Of a stretch of 64,000 nt of DNA, positions 45,760 through 54,555 are shown piece by piece (position 1 is the stretch's first letter; the number at the start of each line of letters is the position of its first letter). The position numbers and the translations under genes were made by a program. The stretch spans positions 41,090 to 105,089 of the forward strand of contig DYYI01000071.1 of the NCBI GenBank assembly GCA_020741755.1, given 5' to 3'. This DNA is from Aliicoccus persicus_A. GTDB taxonomy: Bacteria > Bacillota > Bacilli > Staphylococcales > Salinicoccaceae. Under the pieces are notes generated by a model, which had not been told where the DNA came from, searched no databases, and worked only from the letters and a program-made list of their open reading frames with translations.

Positions 45760-46755
45760 ATGGGATTATTCAGAGATACAGTTATACAATTATCTGAAAA
45801 CAAAACATTAAATGATTTAACAAAGCAAATGGGTTTAAAATTCGGTGCACGTAAGTTCGTTGGTGGCGTCGATACTGAAGAAGCGATTGAAACATTCAAA
45901 TCAATCAACGCAGATGGCATGAGTGTTACATTCGATAACCTTGGAGAATTCATCACGGATACGATGGATGCAACATATGAAAAAGATCTTATTTTAGAAA
46001 TGATCAAAGCAATTGATGAGCATAAAGTTAACGCACATTGTTCTGTAAAGTTGACTCAGATTGGTCTAGATATCGATTACGAATTTTGTAAAACGAACTT
46101 TAGAGAGATATTAGAAGCAGCAAAACAAGTGGGTATTTTCATCAACATTGATATGGAGAGCTACAGAGTATACGATGCGACTATGCGCATGTTAGATGAA
46201 ATGCTAGAAGAATTTGATAATGTGGGTACTGTACTTCAGTCATATTTATTTGATTCAGAAGAAGATGTTATTAAATACAAAGATGAAAGACTACGCATCG
46301 TTAAAGGTGCGTACAAAGAAGACCCTAGTGTTGCATTACAAGAGCGCGAAAGTATCGACATAGCGTTTGAAGAGCTCATTAAAAAGCACCTGACTGAGGG
46401 AACAGGATTCACATCAATTGCAACGCACGATCACAACATCATATATAACATTATGGATTTCGTTGAACGTGAAAATATTGATAAGGATACTTTTGAATTC
46501 CAAATGCTTTATGGATTCCGTTATGATTTAGCAAAGCAGATTGTTAAAAAAGGTTATTCGATGTGTATATATGTACCATATGGCAATGACTGGTATGCAT
46601 ACTTTATGCGTCGAATTGCTGAACGACCACAAAACGTCAATCTTCTCGTGAAAGATTTGATGGATAATCCAGCAGTTAAAGCAGGCACGATTACTGCTGG
46701 AGGTTTAGTTGTACTCGGCATTATATCTTCGATTGTAAAGATGTTCAGAAAATAA
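45760..46755 (+). CDS. putA: Proline dehydrogenase
   Basis: 331 residues, FAD-dependent TIM barrel that oxidises proline to pyrroline-5-carboxylate and feeds electrons to the respiratory chain. Sequence cues: VSVKLTQIGLD-like HCSVKLTQIGLDID, NIDMESY, RIVKGAYKE (flavin-binding KGAY), TSIATHD, FQMLYGFR and the C-terminal substrate motif YFMRRIAERPQN. The last 25 residues are hydrophobic (AGTITAGGLVVLGIISSIVKMF), so it may be membrane-tethered. Strong TAGGAG ribosome binding site. Ends at a powerful hairpin. Confidence 0.95.
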   Translation: MGLFRDTVIQLSENKTLNDLTKQMGLKFGARKFVGGVDTEEAIETFKSINADGMSVTFDNLGEFITDTMDATYEKDLILEMIKAIDEHKVNAHCSVKLTQIGLDIDYEFCKTNFREILEAAKQVGIFINIDMESYRVYDATMRMLDEMLEEFDNVGTVLQSYLFDSEEDVIKYKDERLRIVKGAYKEDPSVALQERESIDIAFEELIKKHLTEGTGFTSIATHDHNIIYNIMDFVERENIDKDTFEFQMLYGFRYDLAKQIVKKGYSMCIYVPYGNDWYAYFMRRIAERPQNVNLLVKDLMDNPAVKAGTITAGGLVVLGIISSIVKMFRK

Positions 46756-46761
46756 AAATAT

Positions 46762-46808
46762 AACCGATTGATGAATGGGTTGCTTACCATTCATCAATCG
46801 GTTTTTTT
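46762..46808. terminator. Bidirectional terminator overlapping the 3' end of the FAD/NAD(P) gene
   Basis: Perfect 17-bp stem (46762-46778 with 46787-46803) and a T-run to 46808. The stop codon and last codons of the convergent minus-strand gene (end 46794) are inside the hairpin. Confidence 0.95.
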
Positions 46809-48218
46809 ATTTTTAGCGGGGTTATTCGCTGTTTGTTTAATCTCGATAGCAATTTCACGCGTCATATCAAAAATATCGAAGACAGCGTTGGATAAGTATG
46901 TCATGCCAATCGTCAACTCTCCAAATGCAAAGAAGTTTTTTATCACACCATATTTTGGACTAACGACATGATAATGTGAATCTACTTTTAAACCGCCAAG
47001 ATGATGAGGTTCTATCAGTTTCTTCATATATAAAAGCTGAACGAGTGGCTCTTTCGTTGAAGTTATATCCATATTCGTGCCTGTCGCATTGATGACAACA
47101 TCCATTTCATATTGTTTTTCATCAGCAGTGAGTATAAACAACTCTCTTTTCTCTATCTCTTCTAAATCTTCAATCATCTCTAACCGACCCGACTGTAACC
47201 ACTCTATAATATGTGTTGCAACTTCACGCGGCATTGGTGAATAGTTACTTGAGATGTATGGTTGATATTCTTCAAACAATTTCTTTTGCTCTGCTTTTGA
47301 TAGTAGATGTAGAAATGGTGTGAAAATTTTATTGAACTCAATTAAAAAGTATTCAAGTTTACCTACCGTATCCGGGTGATCGACATCAAACTGTAAATCT
47401 TTAATGATATCTCCTGATTTTCTCTCAAATAATTCCAGTGAGATTTCCTGATATCTCATCTCTTTAATAAATAAAGATTTAACATTTTCAAGTGTAAACT
47501 GTTCATCTTGAACATATTTGAGCAGCGTATCTCTCGTGAAGTATTCAAAATTAAAGTCGTAATGCGTACCACGAACTGCCGGTAACTCATTTGAACGATT
47601 GAACATATAAACTTTGCCTAAATTACGCTCTATCAATAAATAACGCAAACAATCGATGCCGCTTAAACCTGTGCCGACAATTGCAACGTTTTGTTTCACA
47701 TCTTTCAATTCCTTAATGATCGGATAAGGATTATAGATAAAATTCTCCATACCTTTTAGTTCATATGGGTCCATATACTCAAGCATACCTATCCCTAAAT
47801 AAACAATGTCGTAACACTTTTCCTTATTACCAATTTGACAATGAAACAACTGACCGTCGTAGTCTAAGTGTTCAATCTTGTCTTTGATGACCTGAATGTT
47901 GTCATTTGCTCGAACGATAGACATTAAAACATCTTCCATATATTCACCAAATTGTCGTCTTGATGAAAATCGATCCACGACGTAACCTTGTTCTTTTAAC
48001 CATCTCTCATAATGAGTTGCATCTTTATCGAGTGACATTTCACTCACAGGTACATTCGCACGCAACACGTCGCTGTCTTCGATATATGCCTGACCGCGTC
48101 CAATATGATTCTTACTATCCACTAGATCAATCAAGACATTTTCATCAAGATTTAATTCAGTTAAGTGTTTGAGTAAAGACGTTGAGGAGACACCTGCCCC
48201 TATTAACAATATACGCAT
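46794..48218 (-). CDS. FAD/NAD(P)-binding protein of unknown substrate
   Basis: 474 residues. N-terminal dinucleotide loop MRILLIGAGVSSTSLLKHL, GRGQAY and a second Rossmann-like motif NVAIVGTGLSGIDCLRYL near residue 175, then VVINATGTNMD. This pattern is the FAD_NAD(P)-binding_9 family (HcbA/YdhS-like); substrates are unknown. The C-terminus (NNPAKNKKTD) is encoded inside the terminator shared with putA. Convergent with putA and read toward it; the NERD gene lies 46 bp upstream on the same strand and may be co-transcribed. Confidence 0.85.
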   Translation of the reverse strand: MRILLIGAGVSSTSLLKHLTELNLDENVLIDLVDSKNHIGRGQAYIEDSDVLRANVPVSEMSLDKDATHYERWLKEQGYVVDRFSSRRQFGEYMEDVLMSIVRANDNIQVIKDKIEHLDYDGQLFHCQIGNKEKCYDIVYLGIGMLEYMDPYELKGMENFIYNPYPIIKELKDVKQNVAIVGTGLSGIDCLRYLLIERNLGKVYMFNRSNELPAVRGTHYDFNFEYFTRDTLLKYVQDEQFTLENVKSLFIKEMRYQEISLELFERKSGDIIKDLQFDVDHPDTVGKLEYFLIEFNKIFTPFLHLLSKAEQKKLFEEYQPYISSNYSPMPREVATHIIEWLQSGRLEMIEDLEEIEKRELFILTADEKQYEMDVVINATGTNMDITSTKEPLVQLLYMKKLIEPHHLGGLKVDSHYHVVSPKYGVIKNFFAFGELTIGMTYLSNAVFDIFDMTREIAIEIKQTANNPAKNKKTD

Positions 48219-48264
48219 AGTCTTGCTCCCTTTTTCATATTAAAAATAAGAGCCGAGGCGGCTC

Positions 48265-49173
48265 TTACGGGTTTAATGCTTTCAGTTGATCGACGATGTC
48301 TGTTAAATCTTTTACTGTGTATTGGAATCTTCCATGGAAGACATACTTTTTAAAGTATTCATCTAATTCTTCATTTCCGATTAATACTTTAACCGATGGA
48401 TCATTAGAGTAATTTGCGATTGAATAATTACCGTTATCTTCAGGATTAAAGAATACAACAGGTACAACATCAAACTGTAACTTCAACACATTCTTTAACT
48501 TTTCTGCAGTTAATTTTGTCTCTTCTATCATATGGTTAAAGTGGTTTACAGTTACATTTAACTCATCTTTTTTCTCAAAGATAAACGTCTGTTCTTGTTT
48601 TTTATTGAGTCCAAGTAATTCAAAGAAGTTTTCAACATATGGTAATTGTTCAAAGTTCTGTTCGCTTACACCATGAATAATATGGCCTTTCCAAAATCTT
48701 GATTCCATTAAATAAATACCCGTACGTGTTAAAACAAGATGATCCACTTTACGTGTATTTGTGTAATTTCTAGATGGTAAATAAATATTAGATAAGATAT
48801 GCATGTCTAAATCTCTTATCTTGTCCTCTTTCACGAGTTGATTTTTTAAATCTTTCAATGCGAGATCCGTTAGATATTCACCTTTGTCAGAAGTAAACTG
48901 CGACACACTACGGAGACGTTTGTTTAACTGTTCCGTGTCCTTATTGTATTTTTCATTTAACCCAGACACTTCTTTCTTATGTGACAAACGGTCTTCTTCT
49001 TGAGTCGCTTCATAATCTTCAATCAATGTCTGTTTCTCGTGGTCAAATTCTTCTGTTAGTTTATTCACTCTGTTTCGACTGCGGAAATAATAAACGAGAA
49101 ACCAGATGAGAACAATAAGAAGAACAGCAGCAACAGCGATGAATATCGGGTCTAAAAATATATCTGTATTCAT
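48265..49173 (-). CDS. Membrane-anchored NERD domain protein
   Basis: About 302 residues: one membrane helix (about 7-28), a coiled coil (about 35-95, NKLTEEFDHEKQTLIEDYEATQEE..), then a NERD (nuclease-related) domain around 130-260 (KVDHLVLTRTGIYLMESRFWKGHI). The NERD catalytic-type Asp in KVDHLVL and the ES.x.K-like position are recognisable, with Arg replacing the expected Lys (ESRFWKG). Function unknown, perhaps DNA processing at the membrane. Start: AAAGG spaced nine bases from the ATG at 49173 rather than the GTG/ATG at 49194. Confidence 0.82.
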   Translation of the reverse strand: MNTDIFLDPIFIAVAAVLLIVLIWFLVYYFRSRNRVNKLTEEFDHEKQTLIEDYEATQEEDRLSHKKEVSGLNEKYNKDTEQLNKRLRSVSQFTSDKGEYLTDLALKDLKNQLVKEDKIRDLDMHILSNIYLPSRNYTNTRKVDHLVLTRTGIYLMESRFWKGHIIHGVSEQNFEQLPYVENFFELLGLNKKQEQTFIFEKKDELNVTVNHFNHMIEETKLTAEKLKNVLKLQFDVVPVVFFNPEDNGNYSIANYSNDPSVKVLIGNEELDEYFKKYVFHGRFQYTVKDLTDIVDQLKALNP

Positions 49174-49252
49174 TTCAATCAACCTTTCTACCATTTATTA
49201 ATGATGTTTTTTATATTATAGCAAAATTTTTTAAAATATTTTAAGGTTTTAT

Positions 49253-49277
49253 GTTTTAGTTCGAAAAAAATGGGAAT
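49253..49277 (+). promoter_or_regulatory. Sigma-B-like promoter of the acidic lipoprotein gene
   Basis: GTTTTA (49253-49258), 13-base spacer, GGGAAT (49272-49277), close to the Bacillus/Staphylococcus sigma-B consensus GTTTAA-N12-14-GGGTAT. About 78 bp upstream of the ATG. Confidence 0.5.
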
Positions 49278-49355
49278 ATATCTATTACCTTACGATAAAA
49301 ACATACAAGTAAGGATTACAAATCAGTTAAGAAATTTCTTAGGAGGAATTTAGTT

Positions 49356-49616
49356 ATGGAACTTAAAAAATATTTATTAGCAGGCGGTATTGCATCAGTA
49401 TTAGTATTAGGTGCATGTAATGGTGAAGAAGGCGAAGATACAGAAGACAACGGTATGGACACGCCTGACGAAACTGAAGAAGTAGAAGTAGATGAAACTG
49501 AAGATACTGAAGAAGAACCAGTAGAAGAAGATACTGAAGAAGATGCAGACGCTGACGCTGATGCAGAAGAAGATGCTGATGCTGACGCTGATGCTGAAGA
49601 AGAAGACGCTGAATAA
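49356..49616 (+). CDS. Small acidic lipoprotein with Asp-Ala repeats
   Basis: 86 residues. Lipoprotein signal peptide MELKKYLLAGGIASVLVLGAC with lipobox LGAC, acylated Cys21. The mature part is almost only Glu, Asp, Thr, Val, Pro and Ala, ending with two DADADADA blocks between EE pairs, and carries a very strong negative charge. No catalytic residues. AGGAGG ribosome binding site. The signal peptide is nearly identical to that of the gene at 63611, whose DA tract is much longer, so they are paralogues. Probably a surface-exposed polyanion, perhaps binding cations; function unknown. Confidence 0.85.
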   Translation: MELKKYLLAGGIASVLVLGACNGEEGEDTEDNGMDTPDETEEVEVDETEDTEEEPVEEDTEEDADADADAEEDADADADAEEEDAE

Positions 49617-49634
49617 TCAGTTGTCGACTAATAT

Positions 49635-49672
49635 AAAAACACCCACATCGTAATGTGGGTGTTTTATTTTTG
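49635..49672. terminator. Bidirectional terminator between lipoprotein gene and metK
   Basis: Perfect 13-bp stem AAAACACCCACAT/ATGTGGGTGTTTT (49636-49648 with 49653-49665), four-base loop. Confidence 0.95.
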
Positions 49673-49685
49673 GTTATTATAGAAA

Positions 49686-50864
49686 TTATTTATTGAAAAA
49701 TGCTTGTAGCGCCTGTACTTTATCGGTGTTTTCCCATGGTAGGTTCAAGTCTTCCCGACCAAAATGTCCATAAGCGGCAGTCTTCTTATAGATTGGACGT
49801 CTTAAATCAAGCATATTTGCAATCCCGTCTGGTGACAGTGTGAATATTGCTCTTACTGCTTCTACCAATTCATTCTCACTCTGTTTACCTGTACCAAATG
49901 TATCGATTGATATTGAAATCGGTTGAGCAACACCAATTGCATACGAAAGTTGGATTTCACATTTTTTTGCAAGGTTTGCTGCAACGATATTCTTCGCAAT
50001 GTAGCGTGCGGCGTATGCCCCTGAGCGGTCAACTTTTGTCGGATCCTTTCCACTGAAAGCACCCCCACCATGTCTTGAATACCCACCATAAGTATCCACG
50101 ATGATTTTACGTCCTGTTAAACCGGCATCCCCTTGTGGACCACCAATAACAAAACGTCCGGTTGGGTTGATAAAATACTTCGTCTCATCATCCAAATATT
50201 TAGATGGTACGACTGGTTTTATGACATTCTCTAATATATCTTCATAGATTTGATATGGTGATACATCAGCGTGATGTTGTGTTGATATAACAATTGTGTC
50301 CACACGTTCAGGTAAGCCTTCATCGTTATACTCGACCGTAACTTGTGTCTTTCCATCCGGACGCAAATACGGCAGTCTATCTTCCTTTCTTACTGATGTT
50401 AATTGCTTAGAAAGTTCATGTGCCAGCTGTATTGGCAACGGCATTAACACGTCTGTTTCATCACAAGCAAAACCAAACATTAACCCTTGGTCGCCTGCAC
50501 CCGTTTCAATATTCTCAGTTTCTCTTGATTCAAATGCATTGTTCACGCCCTGAGCGATATCTTCAGACTGTTCATCAATGGCAGTCAGTACAGACATTGT
50601 TTTGTAATCATAACCAAATCGTGCATCTGTATAACCGATATCTTTTACTGTCTCTCTAACAATTTTCGGCATATCGACATATGTACTTGTCGAAATCTCC
50701 CCTACGATTAAACATAATCCAGTATTTACAACCGTTTCACACGCAACACGAGCATATGGGTCGTGTTCAATTAATGCATCGAGTATCGCATCGGATACTT
50801 GGTCGGCAATTTTATCTGGGTGACCTTCCGTTACTGACTCTGATGTAAATAATCTTCTTTCCAA
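49686..50864 (-). CDS. metK: S-adenosylmethionine synthetase
   Basis: 392 residues; makes SAM from methionine and ATP. Motifs: MERRLFTSESVTEGHPDKIADQVSDA, GAGDQGLMFG (methionine loop), the P-loop-like GGAFSGKDPTKVDRS with catalytic lysines, and GGPQGDAGLTGRKI. Full length. Regulated by the SAM-I riboswitch upstream; divergent from pckA, as in Staphylococcus. Confidence 0.98.
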   Translation of the reverse strand: MERRLFTSESVTEGHPDKIADQVSDAILDALIEHDPYARVACETVVNTGLCLIVGEISTSTYVDMPKIVRETVKDIGYTDARFGYDYKTMSVLTAIDEQSEDIAQGVNNAFESRETENIETGAGDQGLMFGFACDETDVLMPLPIQLAHELSKQLTSVRKEDRLPYLRPDGKTQVTVEYNDEGLPERVDTIVISTQHHADVSPYQIYEDILENVIKPVVPSKYLDDETKYFINPTGRFVIGGPQGDAGLTGRKIIVDTYGGYSRHGGGAFSGKDPTKVDRSGAYAARYIAKNIVAANLAKKCEIQLSYAIGVAQPISISIDTFGTGKQSENELVEAVRAIFTLSPDGIANMLDLRRPIYKKTAAYGHFGREDLNLPWENTDKVQALQAFFNK

Positions 50865-50904
50865 TTTAATTCCTCCCGTTAAGTTGTTGCCATCTCTTGT
50901 TACA

Positions 50905-51057
50905 AATAAAAAAGCCTTTTTCTCATAATAAGAAAAAGGCTTGCGCGCTTTGTCTTATCGTCCAGAAATTTTCTGCTCACATTAGCACCTTTCTATATAC
51001 ATAGAGGTTGCCGGGCATCGTCGGGTGTGAATCCCTCCGCCACTCTGGATAAGAGAT
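50905..51057 (-). promoter_or_regulatory. SAM-I riboswitch (S-box) of metK
   Basis: Minus strand: the outer stem AGAGT.../.. starts with CTTATCCAGAGTGGCGGAGGGA, followed by GATGCCCGGCAACC, the invariant SAM-I core, and ends near CTGGACGATAAG. A terminator (12-bp stem, 50912-50923 with 50931-50942, then six T) follows. With SAM bound the terminator forms and metK is silenced. Confidence 0.96.
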
Positions 51058-51070
51058 AACTCAAATATGA

Positions 51071-51099
51071 AGTATAGATATCTTTTTATAAAATTTCAA
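51071..51099 (-). promoter_or_regulatory. Sigma-A promoter of metK
   Basis: TTGAAA (51094-51099), 17-base spacer, TATACT (51071-51076), just upstream of the SAM-I aptamer. Confidence 0.7.
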
Positions 51100-51161
51100 G
51101 TAAAATCTTAAAAACTATACACTTTCTTTATCTATTTTTGAATAAAATGATTTATGCTCTA

Positions 51162-51170
51162 TGTTATAAT
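51162..51170 (+). promoter_or_regulatory. Extended -10 promoter of pckA
   Basis: TGT-TATAAT at 51162-51170, without a good -35 box, 34 bp before the ATG. Confidence 0.5.
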
Positions 51171-51203
51171 AATGCTAACAAAAATAATTTGGGGGCTTGT
51201 TCT

Positions 51204-52784
51204 ATGGTTGATTACAAATCGCTGATTGATGAGTTAGTAGGAAAAGAAGATAGTCATAAACAATTGACTTCTGCTCAACTTGTTGAAGCATCTATTCGTC
51301 GTGGAGAAGGACGTCTGACTGAAACTGGTGCATTGACTGCAAATACAGGAAAGTACACTGGTCGAAGCCCAAAAGATCGCTTTGTTGTTGAGGATAGCGT
51401 GTCGCAAAACAAAGTCGATTGGGGCAGCATTAACCAACCGGTTTCACAAGAAGTATTTGATAATTTATTCACGCAAGTTATGAACCATTTAAACCGTAAA
51501 GAAGAAGTGTTTGTGTTTAATGGCTATGCAGGTGCAGATGAAAATACACGTATTAAACTGCGCGTAATCAATGAGTTTGCATGGCATAATATGTTCGCAA
51601 GAACGATGTTTATCCGCCCAGAAACGAAAGAAGAAGGACTCGAAATCGATCCTGAATTCACAATTGTTTCTGCACCTAAGTTTAAAGCAAATCGTGCGGC
51701 AGATGGGACGAACAGTGAAGCGTTCATCATGGTTTCATTAGAGAAGAAAATCATTTTAATCGGTGGTACAGAGTATGCCGGTGAAATGAAAAAGTCAATT
51801 TTCTCAATTATGAACTTCCTACTTCCAGAACAAGGTGTTATGAGTATGCACTGTTCAGCAAACGTTGGAGAAAATGGCGATGTGGCATTGTTCTTCGGAT
51901 TATCAGGAACGGGTAAAACAACATTATCAGCAGATCCACATCGCGACCTTATCGGTGACGATGAACACGGATGGAATGCAGATGGTGTGTTTAACATTGA
52001 AGGCGGTTGCTATGCAAAAGCAATCAACTTAACTGAAGAGAAAGAACCAGAAATCTTTAATGCCATTAAATTTGGTAGTGTGTTAGAAAACGTCGTTTTA
52101 GGCGACGATAATGTGCCAGATTATGATGATAACGCATTGACTGAGAATACACGTGCAGCCTACCCGATCGACCATATTCCAAATGCACGTATACCGTCTA
52201 AAGCTGGACACCCGAAAACAATCGTCTTCCTAACTGCAGATGCGTTTGGTGTATTACCACCAATCTCACGTTTAAACAGACACCAAGCAATGTATCACTT
52301 CCTAAGTGGTTTTACATCTAAACTAGCAGGAACTGAGCGTGGTATTACGACACCACAACCAGTATTCTCAACGTGCTTCGGTTCACCATTTTTACCTTTA
52401 CATGCGTCTGTGTATGCGAACATGTTAGGTAAATTGATCGATAAGCACGATGTGAACGTTTATCTTGTGAATACAGGATGGACAGGCGGAGAGTATGGTG
52501 TTGGTCGCAGAATGGACTTAACACATACACGTTCAATGGTACGACGTGCAATTAGCGGAGAGTTAGAACTGAATGAATTCCAAAAAGATCCAATTTTCGG
52601 ACTCAGCGTTCCGGTTAAAGTTTCAGGCGTACCAACAGAAGTGTTGATGCCACGTGACGCTTGGGAATCAACAGAAGCATACGATGAAAAAGCAAACAAC
52701 TTGAAAAAACAGTTCGTTGAAAACTTTAAAAAGTTCGGCGATGCTGCTTCAGAAATCGAAGAAAAAGGCGGATTTACAGCGTAA
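51204..52784 (+). CDS. pckA: ATP-dependent phosphoenolpyruvate carboxykinase
   Basis: About 526 residues; decarboxylates and phosphorylates oxaloacetate to PEP for gluconeogenesis. N-terminal RRGEGRLTETGALTANTGKYTGRSPKDRF, kinase-1a P-loop GLSGTGKT at about 232-239, and PVFSTCFGSPFLPLH and TGWTGGEYGVG substrate motifs. The open frame starts at 51138, but the ATG at 51204 is eight bases from GGGGG and is the conserved start MVDYKSLIDEL. The gene is likely repressed by CcpA in related bacteria; no clear cre site was seen. Ends in a hairpin at 52816. Confidence 0.98.
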   Translation: MVDYKSLIDELVGKEDSHKQLTSAQLVEASIRRGEGRLTETGALTANTGKYTGRSPKDRFVVEDSVSQNKVDWGSINQPVSQEVFDNLFTQVMNHLNRKEEVFVFNGYAGADENTRIKLRVINEFAWHNMFARTMFIRPETKEEGLEIDPEFTIVSAPKFKANRAADGTNSEAFIMVSLEKKIILIGGTEYAGEMKKSIFSIMNFLLPEQGVMSMHCSANVGENGDVALFFGLSGTGKTTLSADPHRDLIGDDEHGWNADGVFNIEGGCYAKAINLTEEKEPEIFNAIKFGSVLENVVLGDDNVPDYDDNALTENTRAAYPIDHIPNARIPSKAGHPKTIVFLTADAFGVLPPISRLNRHQAMYHFLSGFTSKLAGTERGITTPQPVFSTCFGSPFLPLHASVYANMLGKLIDKHDVNVYLVNTGWTGGEYGVGRRMDLTHTRSMVRRAISGELELNEFQKDPIFGLSVPVKVSGVPTEVLMPRDAWESTEAYDEKANNLKKQFVENFKKFGDAASEIEEKGGFTA

Positions 52785-52815
52785 TTATAAAGTTTTAAAA
52801 GTAAATATTACTAAA

Positions 52816-52854
52816 AAAATACGGTTGATGACTATATGTCATCAGCCGTATTTT
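52816..52854. terminator. Terminator of pckA
   Basis: AAAATACGGTTGATGAC (52816-52832) pairs with GTCATCAGCCGTATTTT (52838-52854), with one G-U pair, then TAAATT. Both flanks are A/T-rich. Confidence 0.9.
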
Positions 52855-52944
52855 AAATTCCGTTTAACTATTTTTTTAATAATTTATTACTCTTATAACG
52901 CATCAATCCCAACTGATACAACACCTTTAGATAATGTTTCAATA

Positions 52945-52981
52945 ATATTGTTATGGATATTTATAATATGAGGAACAATAT
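52945..52981. repeat. Inverted repeat upstream of the Mga-like gene
   Basis: ATATTGTT (52945-52952) and AACAATAT (52974-52981) form perfect arms 21 bp apart in an AT-rich gap, just before the Mga-like gene at 53024. Could be an operator or a weak hairpin; AT-rich chance match is possible. Confidence 0.3.
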
Positions 52982-53023
52982 CAATTATAAATTAAAGTTT
53001 TAGCGTTTATCAGAGGTGATTGA

Positions 53024-54508
53024 ATGAAGCGAATGATTTCAAAAGTTGATCTAAGGCGATTGAAACTGATTGATGTTTTGACAAGTTCTGAAAACACTAT
53101 TCCATTTGATGAATTATCAAAAGTTATGTCATCTTCAGAACGCATAATATTAGATGATATACGAGAACTAAATAAAGAATATGATGAGGCGTTACAGATT
53201 AGTATTATAAATGGTAACGTTCATATCAAAAAGAAATTGAATTTTGGATTCGAAGACATTCTTCACGATGTTTTAAGCAGCAGCCAATCATTTCAAATTC
53301 TAGAAAGTCTATTCTTTAACCCATACAAAAGTATAGAAAAAATGGCCTTAGATAGCTATACCAGCACATCAACGATGTATAGGAAAGTCATGCATATCAA
53401 CAACTCACTTTATGAAGGCTTTAATATAAAACTACGAACGACACCATTATCGATTGAAGGTAACGAATCAGATATTCGTAAATTTTATTATCAATTGTTT
53501 ACTTCTAAATATAAATTCTTTGAGTGGCCGTTTCATGCGTATATTAATGAAAAAGAGCTGGAGTCATTTATGTACTCATTTATAAAAGAATTGCCACTCG
53601 ATATTGATTTTGCATTCTTCAGAAATATGAAATTTATAATCGCCATTAACATCATTAGAATCAAAAAAGGATTTAAATCAAAATTAAGTAGTAACAATGA
53701 TATAGACCCATTCATCCTAGAAGTGTTAGATAAAAATCATACACACTCGAAGTTTTCAAAGTTGATCAATTTAGAATTGAATTTAGAAACAATTAAAGAT
53801 ATTTTCTATGGATTTGTTGATGAGTTGATTTCCTATTCAAGTAACGAACTCATTGAAAGTGCTACGCGCAATATTACAATTAGCCAATCGTATTTTCAGA
53901 TGTTAAACATGATTAAACAGTTGACAACTAAGTTTGATTTAACTATTCCTAATCAAGAAATAGTTATTACAAATCTCCATAACACGGTGACTCTCGGTCA
54001 AATAGAGGTCACATCAAATTTTGTTTCAGAGGATAGAATTAAGAGCTTCTTACAGTCAGCAAAAGACATATCTCCGCACTTTCTAAATGAAGCTAAGTAT
54101 TTATTCACTGAGTATTTAGAAGTTGTATTTGGTATTAAAGATGATGTCTTGCTAAATACAATGCTGTTTAACATTTACACCCATTGGCATGGATTGTACT
54201 CTCAACTTATAGCAAATAAAAATAAGGTGAATATTGTTGTATTAAGTAGTACAGATCATCTGCACGCACGTTTTATGGAAGAAGTAATTATGTATGATAT
54301 ACCAAATCATGCAGAGATTACTGTGATCGAGAATACTTTCATTGATGAAGTGGATTTATACTCATACGATATAATCGTTGCAAATTTTCCAATTGGTAAA
54401 GACTTAAAAAACACACAGATCTACGTCAATAACTTACCGACCTCTCAAGATTTACAAAATATAACTGAAGAAGTCAATCGTATATTTAAGTTAAAGAATG
54501 CTAATTAA
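53024..54508 (+). CDS. Mga/AtxA-family transcriptional regulator
   Basis: 494 residues. Two N-terminal helix-turn-helix regions (about 5-60, KLIDVLTSSENTIPFDELSKVMSSSERIILDDI; and about 100-160, EKMALDSYTSTSTMYRKVMHINNSL), a helical PRD-like central region, and a C-terminal EIIB-like alpha/beta domain (about 395-480; VNIVVLSSTDHLHARF ... DIIVANFPIG). This is the Mga/AtxA architecture of phosphorylation-sensing regulators of virulence or carbohydrate genes. Phosphoacceptor His residues are not certain. AGAGGTGA ribosome binding site. It is more AT-rich than its neighbours and has no adjacent target operon, a hint of transfer. Confidence 0.85.
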   Translation: MKRMISKVDLRRLKLIDVLTSSENTIPFDELSKVMSSSERIILDDIRELNKEYDEALQISIINGNVHIKKKLNFGFEDILHDVLSSSQSFQILESLFFNPYKSIEKMALDSYTSTSTMYRKVMHINNSLYEGFNIKLRTTPLSIEGNESDIRKFYYQLFTSKYKFFEWPFHAYINEKELESFMYSFIKELPLDIDFAFFRNMKFIIAINIIRIKKGFKSKLSSNNDIDPFILEVLDKNHTHSKFSKLINLELNLETIKDIFYGFVDELISYSSNELIESATRNITISQSYFQMLNMIKQLTTKFDLTIPNQEIVITNLHNTVTLGQIEVTSNFVSEDRIKSFLQSAKDISPHFLNEAKYLFTEYLEVVFGIKDDVLLNTMLFNIYTHWHGLYSQLIANKNKVNIVVLSSTDHLHARFMEEVIMYDIPNHAEITVIENTFIDEVDLYSYDIIVANFPIGKDLKNTQIYVNNLPTSQDLQNITEEVNRIFKLKNAN

Positions 54509-54510
54509 AT

Positions 54511-54538
54511 TGCAGCCGAATTGTTCACTTCGGCTGCA
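54511..54538. terminator. Terminator after the Mga-like gene
   Basis: Perfect 10-bp stem TGCAGCCGAA/TTCGGCTGCA (54511-54520 with 54529-54538) with an eight-base loop and T-rich tail, between convergent genes. Confidence 0.88.
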
Positions 54539-54555
54539 TTTATCTTATGCATTAA

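Noticed and set aside
51524..51997. 157-residue minus-strand frame inside pckA
   Set aside because: Antisense shadow of a full-length, conserved pckA.
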